In this document: one piece after another, positions 1 through 8,120 of the stretch | Numbering within the stretch: the first letter of the stretch is position 1 | How the letters are laid out: every line of letters begins with the position of its first letter | Source of the DNA: Flemingiibacterium sp045644145 | GTDB taxonomy: Bacteria > Bacillota > Clostridia > Oscillospirales > CAG-272 | Assembly (NCBI GenBank): GCA_045644145.1 | Contig: JAZRGK010000053.1 | Location: 1-32,951 of the forward strand | Length of the DNA stretch: 32,951 nt | Reading direction: 5' to 3' | Notes under the pieces: model-generated | The model's database searches: none | What the model saw: only the letters and a program-made list of their open reading frames with translations | Told to the model about the DNA's origin: nothing | Program-made: the position numbers and the translations under genes

Positions 1-1
1 C

Positions 2-1336
2 TCGACCGCGTTCCTTGTACGCGATAACAACAAGTGTCTCCTTTGCCGTCGCTGTGTAGCTGCTTGTAAGAACATGCAGGGTATCGGCGTAATCGGCGCA
101 AACGACCGTGGATTTGATACACACATCGGACATCCCTACGAGGTTACCCTCAATGAAACTCCTTGCGTACCCTGCGGTCAGTGTATCGTAGCTTGCCCTG
201 TTGGCGCACTTTATGAGAAGGATGATACCGAAAAAGTTCTGGATGCAATCGCAGATCCTACAAAGCACGTTGCTATCTGCGCCGCTCCTTCTGTTCGCGC
301 TACCATCGGCGAGTGCTTCGGCAACGAGCCAGGCACTGACGTTGAGGGAAAGATGGTTGCGGCTATGAAGCGTCTTGGCTTCGACGGCGTATACGATATG
401 AACCTCACCGCTGACCTTACCATTATGGAAGAAGCTCACGAGTTCCTTGAAAGATTCCTGAACGGCGGTAAGCTTCCTCTTATCACATCCTGCTCTCCCG
501 GATGGGTTAAGTACTGCGAGCACTACTTCCCTGAGATGACTGAAAACCTCTCCAGCTGTAAGTCTCCTCAGCAGATGTTCGGTGCGCTCTACAAGACCTT
601 CTATGCACAGAAGCACGGTATTGATCCTAAGGACATTTTCTTCGTATCCTGCATCCCCTGCACCGCGAAGAAGTTCGAGGTTCGCCGTGACGGTCAGTCC
701 GCGGCAGGCGAGGGCATCTACGACGTAGATGTAGCTATCACCACCCGTGAGCTTGCTCGTATGATCGAGAAGGCAGGCATCCAGTTCAACAAGCTTCCCG
801 ATGAGAAGTTCGACCAGCCCTTCGATATCGGTTCCGGCGCAGGCGCTATCTTCGGTGCAACCGGCGGTGTTATGGAAGCAGCTCTCCGTACTGCGGCTGA
901 GGTTGTTCTCGGCAAGAAGCTTGAAAAGCTGGAATTCGACGATGTACGCGGTACTGCTCCCATCAAGCGTGCTACCTACAAGCTCGGCGACATTGAGATC
1001 AAGGTTGCTGTTGCTTCCGGTACAAAGAATGCTAAGGAGCTTCTCACCAAGGTACAGAACGGTGAAGAAAAGGTAGACTTTATCGAGATCATGGCTTGTC
1101 CCGGCGGCTGTGTAAACGGCGGCGGTCAGCCTCTCCACACTGCTGCAGAGCGTGCTGAGTATGATCTCCGTGCACTCCGTGCAAGCGTTCTCTACAAGGC
1201 AGACGCGGCAATGGATCTCAGAAAGTCCCACGAGAATTCCGCAGTTAAGGCGCTCTACGACGAGTACTTCGGTGAACCCGGCAGCCACAAGGCTCACGAG
1301 ATTCTCCACACCACTTACGTTAAGCGCGGTCTTTAA
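2..1336 (+). CDS. [FeFe]-hydrogenase, 5'-truncated by the window edge
   Basis: Catalyses reversible H2 production or oxidation, probably as the catalytic subunit of a cytosolic clostridial hydrogenase. The reading frame is open from base 2, ahead of the first in-frame ATG at 74, and that upstream part encodes a ferredoxin-type CxxCxxCxxxC cluster motif, so the gene starts outside the window. A second 4Fe-4S motif (CVPCGQCIVACPVGAL) follows. All three H-cluster motifs are present: TSCSPGW, PCTAKKFE and the MACPGGCVNGGGQP segment, so the active site looks complete. The C-terminal tail (KAHEILHTTY region) is typical of HndD/HydA-type enzymes. Whether it is the NADP-reducing HndD or an electron-bifurcating HydA depends on the missing N-terminus and upstream genes, so no symbol is given. 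A strong terminator follows at 1418-1460. Confidence 0.96.
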   Translation, partial: STAFLVRDNNKCLLCRRCVAACKNMQGIGVIGANDRGFDTHIGHPYEVTLNETPCVPCGQCIVACPVGALYEKDDTEKVLDAIADPTKHVAICAAPSVRATIGECFGNEPGTDVEGKMVAAMKRLGFDGVYDMNLTADLTIMEEAHEFLERFLNGGKLPLITSCSPGWVKYCEHYFPEMTENLSSCKSPQQMFGALYKTFYAQKHGIDPKDIFFVSCIPCTAKKFEVRRDGQSAAGEGIYDVDVAITTRELARMIEKAGIQFNKLPDEKFDQPFDIGSGAGAIFGATGGVMEAALRTAAEVVLGKKLEKLEFDDVRGTAPIKRATYKLGDIEIKVAVASGTKNAKELLTKVQNGEEKVDFIEIMACPGGCVNGGGQPLHTAAERAEYDLRALRASVLYKADAAMDLRKSHENSAVKALYDEYFGEPGSHKAHEILHTTYVKRGL

Positions 1337-1353
1337 TCTTTGATGATTTTATG

Positions 1354-1396
1354 AAAAAAGAATCGCCCTCGGGTGGCTACGAATAGGGATGTTATC
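1354..1396 (+). repeat. Left copy of an inverted end repeat
   Basis: Contains a 17-base stretch (1354-1370) and a 10-base stretch GGATGTTATC (1387-1396) that recur on the opposite strand at 18223-18239 and 18192-18201. The 17-mers differ at one base and the spacing between the two blocks differs by five bases. It sits directly after the hydrogenase stop codon. Confidence 0.6.
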
Positions 1397-1417
1397 CCAT
1401 AAATAGCCGTACGGGGC

Positions 1418-1460
1418 ATAGGAGATATGGAGAAATCCATATCTCCTATCGCTTTTTGTG
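1418..1460 (+). terminator. Rho-independent terminator of the hydrogenase gene
   Basis: A perfect 14-bp stem (1418-1431 with 1436-1449) capped by a GAAA tetraloop is followed by CGCTTTTTG. It lies between the hydrogenase stop and the convergent recombinase stop codon at 1473. Confidence 0.9.
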
Positions 1461-1472
1461 GGGATTTCGCTG

Positions 1473-3110
1473 TTATACGCACATAAGATCGTCCAGTTCA
1501 CCGAATCCTTTGAACAGTATCCGAATCTTCTGCTTGACATTCTTTTTGGAATGTCTGCATTCCCGCTCACCTATGATGATCTTATCAATCATCGTATTGA
1601 GTATCTCCGGTGTCAGCTCGGTGATATTGGTGTACTTCCGAGCCAGTGCTACAAACCGTTCCGCGCCGGTGGACTGATCTTTCAGTGCTTCCATCTGCTT
1701 CTCAATCACAGGTAGCTTTTCCATAATGTCAGCCTGTTCCTCATTGTAATCGGCAGACAGCATTCGGAACTGTTCATCATTAATGCGGCCGATGACGTTG
1801 TCCTCGTACAGCCGCTTGAACAGCGTGCTCAGCACATTCTTGCGATTTATTAGCGTATTATACTCACTTTGCAGTGCCGCCAGCTCACGCCGAGCCTGGG
1901 CGGTGCTTTTTTGCATCGCTGCTTCAATAAACTGATCCTTGTTTGATCTCGCATAACGGATTGCTCGGTTAAGCTCTGCGAGTACAATCGTGTCAAGTAC
2001 ACCTGCGCGTATTGTGTGAGGTGTGCATTTCTCTACGGTATTGTGCTTATGGTATTTGCTGCATACGAAGCAGAATGCTTCCGGTTTGATGGTTCTTCCT
2101 CTCATGAAGTACATCTTCGAACCGCAATCCTCGCAGAATAATAATCCCGAATACTTGTCAAGCCCGTCCATCTTTTTCGGTCTGCGCTTATTGGCGCGAA
2201 GCTTTTGTACAAGTCTCCATGTTTCATCGTCGATGATTGCTTCGTGGGAATGCTCTATCCGGATATGTTCAGACTCCGGTCGTTCCACTCGTCGCTTGTC
2301 CTTGAAGGAGAGTCTCTTAAATCGGCAGTTGACGGTGTTGCCAATATAGTCTTCTCGCTCAAGAATGGAAGATACCGTGTCGGGTGTCCATCGGTATGGC
2401 ATATCTTCATTGAATCCAGTCAGTCTTACTCCTGTTTCCAAGTATTCGTACATAGTAGGCGTATAGACCTTTTCACTTTCCAACTGTTTTGCAATCTGAC
2501 TCGGACCTTTACCTGCGATGCACAACTCGAAGATATGTCTGACCACCGCAGCTGAAGCCTCGTCTACGATGATCTTTTTACGGTTTTCCGGATCCTTCTT
2601 GTAGCCGTAAGGTGCTCTTGTTGCAAGACGTTCTCCTCGGCGTGCCATTGTCTGAAACGCCATGCGAACCTTCTTGCTTGTTTCTTTGACGTGGTACTCG
2701 TTGAACAGATTCTTGACGGGCATAATATCTTCACCCATGTTGTACAGCGTGTCCACTCCGTCAGCAATAGCAATGTACCGGATACCGAGCTGAGGGAAAA
2801 TGTTTTCGATATACATGCCTGTTTCGATATAATTTCTGCCGAGACGGGAGAGATCTTTGGTAATCAGTACACCGATTTCACCCTCGGTCATCAGCTCGAA
2901 CATTTCCTGAAAGCCGGGACGGTCGTAGTTTGCACCGGAGTAACCGTCATCGATAAACACGCGAATGTTGACAAAGCCATTTTTCACAGCATACTCCGTG
3001 AGCATGGAACGCTGATTTTGAATACTGTAGCTGTCGCCTTTGAGCAGATCGTCCTTGCTGAGACGGCAGTACAGCGCTGTAATTTTGTTTGTATTTTGGT
3101 TTGACTTCAT
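1473..3110 (-). CDS. Large serine recombinase (site-specific integrase)
   Basis: Probably integrates and excises the element. The 545-aa protein has an N-terminal resolvase domain with the catalytic serine in ALYCRLSKDD (Ser18) and the TKDLSRLGRNY motif around residues 85-95, then a recombinase domain (APYGYKKDP onward), then a zinc ribbon near residues 325-360 with paired cysteines (CEDCG and CFVC), and a coiled-coil C-terminal part with a DUF4368-like tail. This is the TndX/TnpX type of clostridial transposon recombinase. The start is supported by an AGAGGAGG ribosome binding site. The gene lies at the left edge of the element with its 3' end towards the hydrogenase, as expected for an integrase next to its attachment site. 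Confidence 0.95.
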   Translation of the reverse strand: MKSNQNTNKITALYCRLSKDDLLKGDSYSIQNQRSMLTEYAVKNGFVNIRVFIDDGYSGANYDRPGFQEMFELMTEGEIGVLITKDLSRLGRNYIETGMYIENIFPQLGIRYIAIADGVDTLYNMGEDIMPVKNLFNEYHVKETSKKVRMAFQTMARRGERLATRAPYGYKKDPENRKKIIVDEASAAVVRHIFELCIAGKGPSQIAKQLESEKVYTPTMYEYLETGVRLTGFNEDMPYRWTPDTVSSILEREDYIGNTVNCRFKRLSFKDKRRVERPESEHIRIEHSHEAIIDDETWRLVQKLRANKRRPKKMDGLDKYSGLLFCEDCGSKMYFMRGRTIKPEAFCFVCSKYHKHNTVEKCTPHTIRAGVLDTIVLAELNRAIRYARSNKDQFIEAAMQKSTAQARRELAALQSEYNTLINRKNVLSTLFKRLYEDNVIGRINDEQFRMLSADYNEEQADIMEKLPVIEKQMEALKDQSTGAERFVALARKYTNITELTPEILNTMIDKIIIGERECRHSKKNVKQKIRILFKGFGELDDLMCV

Positions 3111-3136
3111 TTGTTTTTCCTCCTCTTTAAGTCAAA

Positions 3137-3194
3137 CCGATTGAGAGCCTGATGCGGATACAGATTTCCGCACCAACAGGATACTCCCAATCGG
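3137..3194. other. Long imperfect hairpin upstream of the recombinase
   Basis: An 11-bp outer stem with one mismatch (3137-3147 with 3184-3194) encloses CCTG/CAGG and TGCGGA/TCCGCA pairs. It sits in the leader of the recombinase gene. Its left arm is part of a 13-mer (3136-3148) found again, inverted, at 18173-18185 near the right end of the element. It could be a recombinase binding site, a terminator-like leader or an attachment-related cruciform. Confidence 0.55.
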
Positions 3195-3222
3195 CGCAAA
3201 TGTCCAGCGATTATCGCGTGGA

Positions 3223-3525
3223 TTACGAAACTTTTTTGTAACAATCTGCGGCTTCCGCTTCCACGAGTCGCTTGATCAAGGCGTTCATGTCCTGCTCTGC
3301 CTTACGGTTGAACTCGCTTCGCACGGTGTATTTCGAGCCATCGATGATGTGTACCTTCTCGCGGATCAGCCGTGTGTCAGTCAGATAAAAGAAAATCCCG
3401 CCGTGCTGACGGACAGCATAGCGGGAATCGTTGGTCATATCTTCCGGTGTTCGGAACTCAACGTTCCGCATATCAAAGCCGCCGGGGATGTTTTCGTTCT
3501 CGTAAATGATTCGTTTTTGCTTCAT
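3223..3525 (-). CDS. Hypothetical protein, 100 aa
   Basis: A small mixed alpha/beta protein of unknown function. I place the start at the ATG at 3525 (MKQKRIIYEN) because GAGGTGG lies at the right distance upstream; an in-frame start further up at 3561 would overlap the preceding gene and has no better site. The stop of the ribbon-helix-helix gene is only 10 bases upstream, so the two are co-transcribed. The centre (YAVRQHGGIFFYLTDTRLI) has alternating hydrophobic residues of a beta sheet and the C-terminus is a charged helix. I recognise the type from clostridial mobile elements but cannot name it. Confidence 0.75.
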   Translation of the reverse strand: MKQKRIIYENENIPGGFDMRNVEFRTPEDMTNDSRYAVRQHGGIFFYLTDTRLIREKVHIIDGSKYTVRSEFNRKAEQDMNALIKRLVEAEAADCYKKVS

Positions 3526-3535
3526 AGCTTCCACC

Positions 3536-3991
3536 TCAATCCTCGTCATAATAATCTTCATTCTCAGTGCTCATCTCACCGATGATCTCACCAACGTCAA
3601 TCTTGCCGCGCATCTGGGCAATGCGGCGACCGGCTTCTTTACGGATGCACTCGATCTGATCCCAGCTGAAATCGTTATCAAATCCCACGAACTGGCTGAG
3701 CATATCGAGTTCTACTGCATAGCGGTACAGACCTTTCGACAGCCTGCGATCGATTGGGGCGAGTGCATCATCGATAGCTTTTTTGATTTCTTCGGTCAGT
3801 ATTTCGTTGTTACTGCCCACTACAAGCTGCGTGATATATCTCTCCACCGCCTTGGAAACGAACGCTGAGAACGAATCCGCGCCTGCAAGTTCTTTCACAA
3901 GTTCCGCACGCTTGACGAGTGTTTCATCAATATAGATCGTCTTGCGAACGCCTTCTTTGGTTTCGTTATTGATTTTCTTATCGTTTTTCAT
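3536..3991 (-). CDS. Ribbon-helix-helix DNA-binding protein, 151 aa
   Basis: Residues 13-55 read as a ribbon-helix-helix domain: a basic strand (VRKTIYIDETLV), a helix (KRAELVKELAG), then the second helix SFSAFVSKAVERYITQL. The remaining ~95 residues form an acidic helical tail, the kind seen in partition or mobilisation accessory proteins. The start has an AAAGGAAAA site upstream. It lies next to a gap with five GCGATA repeats and a DUF927 ATPase gene, so it may bind that region as a replication, copy-control or relaxosome factor. That role is inferred from position only. Confidence 0.8.
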   Translation of the reverse strand: MKNDKKINNETKEGVRKTIYIDETLVKRAELVKELAGADSFSAFVSKAVERYITQLVVGSNNEILTEEIKKAIDDALAPIDRRLSKGLYRYAVELDMLSQFVGFDNDFSWDQIECIRKEAGRRIAQMRGKIDVGEIIGEMSTENEDYYDED

Positions 3992-4074
3992 ACTGTAATT
4001 TTCCTTTCATCATAAATATATTTTTGAAATTTTCGATCTTTTTCGCCCGATTCACACCCGAATATCGGTGGACG

Positions 4075-4376
4075 TATCGCCCAAAACGGGGATTCATCAC
4101 ACATTCGATTGTGTGACATGCCATAAAGCAATCCATCGGCAACATACACAAATATGCATCAAAAACGGTGAAATCAGGCGATAATATGCGGTCGGCTGTT
4201 GCCGTCCGCTGTGAACGGGAGGTGTGAGGCACCATCCCTTTAACCTGCTTACTTTTCGGTCGGGGATATTACGCCATGTTCCTCACCTCCCCCGTCAATA
4301 TACACAGATGTTTGCACCCATCTGAAATTTCGCGATATGGCGATAATGTGATAAACTGCAACATCATAACGCGATA
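4075..4376. other. Candidate replication origin or operator region with GCGATA repeats
   Basis: The 395-base gap between the ribbon-helix-helix gene and the DUF927 gene holds five copies of GCGATA: 4075-4080 (inverted), 4178-4183, 4332-4337, 4340-4345 and 4371-4376. A dyad, TCACACA-N6-TGTGTGA, lies at 4097-4116. The last three copies fall within 45 bases just beyond the 3' end of the ATPase gene. An open frame across part of this gap has no convincing ribosome binding site or composition and I do not call it. Confidence 0.4.
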
Positions 4377-4386
4377 ACACGTTTTT

Positions 4387-6183
4387 TCAGATACCGTCGA
4401 GAATGTTTTTTACCGCGCTTTTCTTCAAAAGCATCACGCGCTTGTTGACACCGCCAAACGGAAGCGAGCGTGTGTTCTTGCCGCTGTCGGTTACTTCGAT
4501 CAATCCTTCCTCCGCCAACTGTTTTGCCAGTGCTTTCGTTGTGATGGTGAACACCTCATTTTGCTCGGCGCAGAATTTTGGTACCGCTTTGTGCGATGCT
4601 TCGAAGAAAATATAGAAATAGTCGTTATCTTCGTAGCCGAGAAGATTGCTTGGAGAAAGTGTGCTTACAGCATCCTTCTTCATAAGCGAAGCTTGTCCGC
4701 ACTCGATCATTGCAAACAGTTTGCGGAGGAAGATGTGCGTAGGCTTATCTGTGATGACCGCATCCGACTGTTTTGCCGCATGGGCGAAAAGTATACTTCG
4801 GAATATTTCTCGCTGTTCTTTTACTGCATCTTCTTTCAGCATATCGTGATGCGTGAGGAATTTCAGCATCATATCAAATCCGATGTGCAAGCATGTGAGC
4901 GTGTCCGGCAAACGGTCGTGGAATACGATTCGGTGTTTCTGTAACTCTTCGCGATACGCTGTACGGAGCGAAAGATATATCTGCGTCAAAGCTGAAACAA
5001 AATTCTGTACTTCATCTTCCGATGACAAATACGTTTCCTTCAGCCATTCGATGTATCCATACATACATCGAATGAGCATACCGTCAGCGGCAAGAGATTG
5101 AATATCCGTAAGCAGTGGAAGATTCATACTGCCAGGCCGCATCTCAATGATGAATGTTCGCGCCGTACCACTCTCGCCGATGTCGGGCGCGTACTCAGCC
5201 GTGACAATGACATTGCCGTGTGGCACCTGCGACTCGCGCAGACGGATGTCCGATGTCATTCTCTCACGTGCGGTTCTGTCACCGTAACCACGGACGAGAA
5301 TCTGCATATTCTGCCGCATGGCTTCACAGTCCTTCTTCGCGCTGGGATGATAGTCGTCTACGCAAGTCAGCACATCTTTCAGCGTGCCGGCGTTGTAGAG
5401 AATACTGTTTGCCGTATCGTGGAACGACATCGGCAGTTCTGTTGCGGTGAAGTGACCGAAGAAAGAAAGCATCAGCGCGGCGACGGTACTTTTCATACTT
5501 CCGGTACGACCGATGAGCGAGAGAATGAATTTCGGCTCGCAGCCCCCACGTCGTAAGAACTCGTTCAGCGGTGAGAGAAACACAAGCGCGAGGCACGGAA
5601 GCATGACCGGATGTGGTATGAAATCGATCTGTAGGAATCCGGCGAGGTAGGCAATATCTTCTTGTTCGCATTTGTCAGCTCCACAGTATGCTTTCTGCTT
5701 ACCGCACAACCTGACTTCGTGTTCACCACAATTAGGCAACAGAAAATGATACTGCCCGTCAATCTCCTTCCACCCCGTGTGCGCAAACACATATCTCTGC
5801 TCGGCATACACAGCAGTTTCTTTCATAGCACACTGCACATGCTTCTCAACCGATGACACCACAGACAACCGAAGCGTTGCCGGCCAATGATTCGCCAGCC
5901 ACTCCATTCGACCCAGCTCGTCCGCGGCAACATCCACCTCGGGGAGCGGATTACCGTATTCGTCCTCACCGCCGATGCGGTATTCCTTGCGCACTGTCTG
6001 TCCATCGTCAAATGTGACCTCCGACACAATGCTCGGTGTGAAGTTGCAGAGCTGTTCGAGATACGGTCCCGATTTGCTCTGCTTCTCGATGTACAGTTTC
6101 CCGTCTTTCGCATAATACGGATGCGAGTAGAGAGGCTGTACTGCTGTCTGCCCGACAGCGGGGTTAGCTTTGTTTTCGTTCAT
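4387..6183 (-). CDS. DUF927-family ATPase, probable replicative helicase
   Basis: A 598-aa protein with the DUF927 signature in its middle: a TGWKEIDGQYHFLLPN segment (around residues 137-152), then a P-loop GRTGSMKST (around residues 231-239) and a Walker B-like LTCVDDYHP. The family is found in plasmids, phages and integrative elements and resembles superfamily 3-type replication helicases. The C-terminal ~80 residues look like a winged helix. The start is backed by AAAGGAG 10 bases upstream. The gene is preceded by a 600-base non-coding stretch with a terminator just before its ribosome binding site, so its expression may be controlled by the RNA encoded there. I infer that it replicates the excised element from the nearby GCGATA region. 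Confidence 0.85.
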   Translation of the reverse strand: MNENKANPAVGQTAVQPLYSHPYYAKDGKLYIEKQSKSGPYLEQLCNFTPSIVSEVTFDDGQTVRKEYRIGGEDEYGNPLPEVDVAADELGRMEWLANHWPATLRLSVVSSVEKHVQCAMKETAVYAEQRYVFAHTGWKEIDGQYHFLLPNCGEHEVRLCGKQKAYCGADKCEQEDIAYLAGFLQIDFIPHPVMLPCLALVFLSPLNEFLRRGGCEPKFILSLIGRTGSMKSTVAALMLSFFGHFTATELPMSFHDTANSILYNAGTLKDVLTCVDDYHPSAKKDCEAMRQNMQILVRGYGDRTARERMTSDIRLRESQVPHGNVIVTAEYAPDIGESGTARTFIIEMRPGSMNLPLLTDIQSLAADGMLIRCMYGYIEWLKETYLSSEDEVQNFVSALTQIYLSLRTAYREELQKHRIVFHDRLPDTLTCLHIGFDMMLKFLTHHDMLKEDAVKEQREIFRSILFAHAAKQSDAVITDKPTHIFLRKLFAMIECGQASLMKKDAVSTLSPSNLLGYEDNDYFYIFFEASHKAVPKFCAEQNEVFTITTKALAKQLAEEGLIEVTDSGKNTRSLPFGGVNKRVMLLKKSAVKNILDGI

Positions 6184-6214
6184 GTAGAACTCCTTTCAAT
6201 AATTTTTTGCAAAC

Positions 6215-6245
6215 TAAAAAAGCCCCCATCGTTAAAAATGGGAGC
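6215..6245 (-). terminator. Terminator ahead of the DUF927 gene
   Basis: On the minus strand, stem 6238-6245 with 6222-6229 is followed by CTTTTTTAG. It ends the structured RNA candidate and lies only about 30 bases before the DUF927 start codon, so it could act as an attenuator. Confidence 0.75.
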
Positions 6246-6740
6246 GGTAACAATGTTACCGTGCGCTTGGCGGAGAAGCTCTCCACAGGTGCGCACAAAC
6301 CTCTTGTGTGCGGTTTTTGGTGCAGCTACGCATAATAGCTGTAGCTCACGGACAGTCCGCACAAACTGCGACCGTTCCGCTTTGTGCCGGCGAGAGGAAG
6401 TTCACCTCATTCCACGGAACGGTCTGTTTTACCTGTCTTACCCGCGCCAGTTCCTATGCTCTTTGACCACGTTGACACGATGGCTTTCCTCGCTTGCCGA
6501 GCCTTTCGGGAGTACAATATGTACCCCTTCCTCCTACGACACGGTTGAACCGCTGTCATGGCAAGGTGCCCTTCGTGTATCTGCACGGCAGGTTATTCGA
6601 TTGCACCCGGAGTTCATCGATTGCTCCGAATGTGAACAGCACCTGCCGTTTGCTTTGCAGGTGCTGCTCAAGGAGAGAAATATTTCCCTCTATCTACATA
6701 CCGACACAGGAATGACGAATTGTTCCTGAATCGGCAAAAA
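6215..6740 (-). ncRNA. Candidate large structured RNA (~0.5 kb) upstream of the DUF927 gene
   Basis: No gene fits the 618 bases between 6184 and 6801, but the minus strand folds into a series of strong stems: 6637-6646 with 6657-6666 (10 bp perfect), 6371-6379 with 6415-6423 (9 bp perfect, enclosing GAGG/CCTC), 6261-6266 with 6291-6296 enclosing GGAGA/TCTCC at 6272-6284, and 6245-6251 with 6255-6261 (7 bp perfect). It ends in a terminator at 6215-6245. The unit begins after the terminator of the upstream sigma-like gene. Size and setting recall the large ornate RNAs of phages and mobile elements (ROOL, GOLLD), but I cannot confirm membership. It may instead be a cis-acting leader or an origin. 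No clear promoter was found. Confidence 0.5.
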
Positions 6741-6763
6741 TATTTGAAATATTTTTCTGAAAA

Positions 6764-6795
6764 CAAAAAAACTCTCCGATTTTTATCTCGGAGAG
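6764..6795 (-). terminator. Terminator of the sigma-like HTH gene
   Basis: On the minus strand, CTCTCCGA (6788-6795) pairs with TCGGAGAG (6772-6779) and is followed by a run of seven T (6765-6771). It starts seven bases after the stop codon of the gene at 6802-7710. Confidence 0.9.
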
Positions 6796-6801
6796 CATAG
6801 A

Positions 6802-7710
6802 TTACTGTTCGGCAAAGAACTCATTGAATTTTGTTTTTATCTTTGAAAGTCGTTTGGTTACGGCACTCGGCGTTTTGTAGTTCAGTGCTTCTGCAATTTC
6901 CGCATTGGTTTTGCCGTCCATGCGCATATAGCAGATTTGGCTGTCAACGCTGTCGAGCGCAGCAATGAATTTATCAGCGATTTTTGCGATATCCGCTTCG
7001 CTTACAGTGTCTATAGCATTACCCACCACTTCATACTGTGCTTTATCGCCTTCTTCGAGGAGTTCATCAAGCGACAGCATTTTGCCAACGGCGGTTCTTG
7101 TATGATACCATTTGCGGTGGAAATCCGCCTTTTCAAAATTAGTTGACCAGGGGAAATCTTCGTATGTACCATTTTCTTTTGTAATACCGATGATTTCGGG
7201 AACATTTTGCGTTTGCTGAAGCAGCCCCATCATTGTGGAAATGCCTTTGTCGGCAATTTTGTCGATTACAGAATGAATTTCATCGTCAGTCAGCAAATCT
7301 ACAGATTTTCCCATAGTGGCGACATAGGCTTCGAGCTCTTTTGAAAGCGGCTCTGCCATAGCGGTGAAGAAAATCTCGAAAACGTTATCGAGGACGGTAT
7401 CGTCTTCTATGATTTCCATGATTGTTCCGGCTATGTAGCTGCCCTCGCTTTTTTCGAGAAGCCTTATGGGATAGTTGTCAGAATAGTTGCGCATAGGATG
7501 CTTGTATCCGTTATCCTTCAATTTTCTCACCCAGAACTCATTGAAATATTCTCGCACCATAGTATATATCTTTGCGTGTTCGACATCGGCGCTTGCGACA
7601 TTGTACGGCGAAGTTGATGCTGACCAATCGTCGTAGTGGAATTGATCTTTTATGTCATCGAGCGTGACGAGGGAGGCTTTATCGAGTAATGCGGTATCTT
7701 TTTTCGGCAT
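6802..7710 (-). CDS. Sigma-70 region 4-like helix-turn-helix protein, 302 aa
   Basis: The last 60 residues look like a sigma region 4 or LuxR-type HTH: DSVDSQICYMRMDGKTNAEIAEALNYKT followed by a basic helix. The first 230 residues are mostly helical and acidic with no motif I recognise, and no sigma region 2 is evident, so this is more likely a dedicated regulator than a complete sigma factor. The start has AAAGGAGAA upstream. The gene has its own promoter region with a 17-bp palindrome (7739-7755) and a strong terminator. It probably controls genes of the element. Confidence 0.65.
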   Translation of the reverse strand: MPKKDTALLDKASLVTLDDIKDQFHYDDWSASTSPYNVASADVEHAKIYTMVREYFNEFWVRKLKDNGYKHPMRNYSDNYPIRLLEKSEGSYIAGTIMEIIEDDTVLDNVFEIFFTAMAEPLSKELEAYVATMGKSVDLLTDDEIHSVIDKIADKGISTMMGLLQQTQNVPEIIGITKENGTYEDFPWSTNFEKADFHRKWYHTRTAVGKMLSLDELLEEGDKAQYEVVGNAIDTVSEADIAKIADKFIAALDSVDSQICYMRMDGKTNAEIAEALNYKTPSAVTKRLSKIKTKFNEFFAEQ

Positions 7711-7738
7711 TTGTTCTCCTTTGTGACATCAAAAATTC

Positions 7739-7755
7739 GGTATAATTATTATACC
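7739..7755 (-). promoter_or_regulatory. Palindromic promoter of the sigma-like gene
   Basis: GGTATAATTATTATACC is a perfect 17-bp palindrome containing a TATAAT box on each strand, about 30 bases upstream of the start codon at 7710. It may be both -10 element and operator, possibly for autoregulation. Confidence 0.5.
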
Positions 7756-7797
7756 ACGCCGAACGTATGTTTGTCAATGATGTGAGCGAATTTACCG

Positions 7798-7829
7798 GAG
7801 GTTTCGCACATGATGGGGTACGAAACCTC
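7798..7829. other. Hairpin after the DUF6809-like gene
   Basis: GAGGTTTCG (7798-7806) and CGAAACCTC (7821-7829) form a perfect 9-bp stem just past the stop codon at 7837. There is no T-run on either strand, so it may be a weak terminator, an mRNA-end stabiliser or a protein binding site. Confidence 0.4.
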
Positions 7830-7836
7830 ATTTGCA

Positions 7837-8115
7837 TCATTCATCCGATATTTTTGTTGTCATTGCTTCAATGATGATCCGTGCACCGATTGCAAAACCC
7901 TTGATAAATGCTTCTCGCTCTGTCAGATCGTGCATTTCGGTGGTGCAGTCGGCGTAATTTTCGAAGATTTCCTTTTCCTCGTCATTCAGTCGCCCGAGGA
8001 GGTCTTCTTGATGCCGAACCACTAATGCCAGCAGTTCCGCATACGCGCTGTCTTTCTTGAATGGTCGCTCCCATGGAGAGATGTTGCCGTACCACAGATC
8101 TTCCAGAATACTCAC
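7837..8115 (-). CDS. DUF6809-like protein, 92 aa
   Basis: The sequence SILEDLWYGNISPWERP at the start, the LNDEEKEIFENYADC middle and AFIKGFAIGARIIIEAM at the end match my memory of the short DUF6809 proteins common in clostridial integrative elements; function unknown. An upstream GTG at 8124 overlaps the GGAGGTG ribosome binding site, so I start at the GTG at 8115, eight bases after GGAGG. The gene follows a 31-aa basic ORF by five bases and is surely translated from the same message. Confidence 0.75.
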   Translation of the reverse strand: MSILEDLWYGNISPWERPFKKDSAYAELLALVVRHQEDLLGRLNDEEKEIFENYADCTTEMHDLTEREAFIKGFAIGARIIIEAMTTKISDE

Positions 8116-8120
8116 TCTTC

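Noticed and set aside
3978..4235. 85-aa minus-strand open frame before the ribbon-helix-helix gene
   Set aside because: Overlaps the start of that gene, no ribosome binding site of note, odd composition; the region holds repeats and a dyad instead.
5887..6729. Long plus-strand open frame covering the DUF927 start and the gap upstream
   Set aside because: It is antisense to the DUF927 gene for about a third of its length, has no family resemblance, and the gap it covers is explained better by stems and a terminator.
6802..7710. Full sigma-70 factor
   Set aside because: Only a region 4-like HTH is recognisable at the C-terminus; no region 2 motifs for -10 recognition or core binding were seen.
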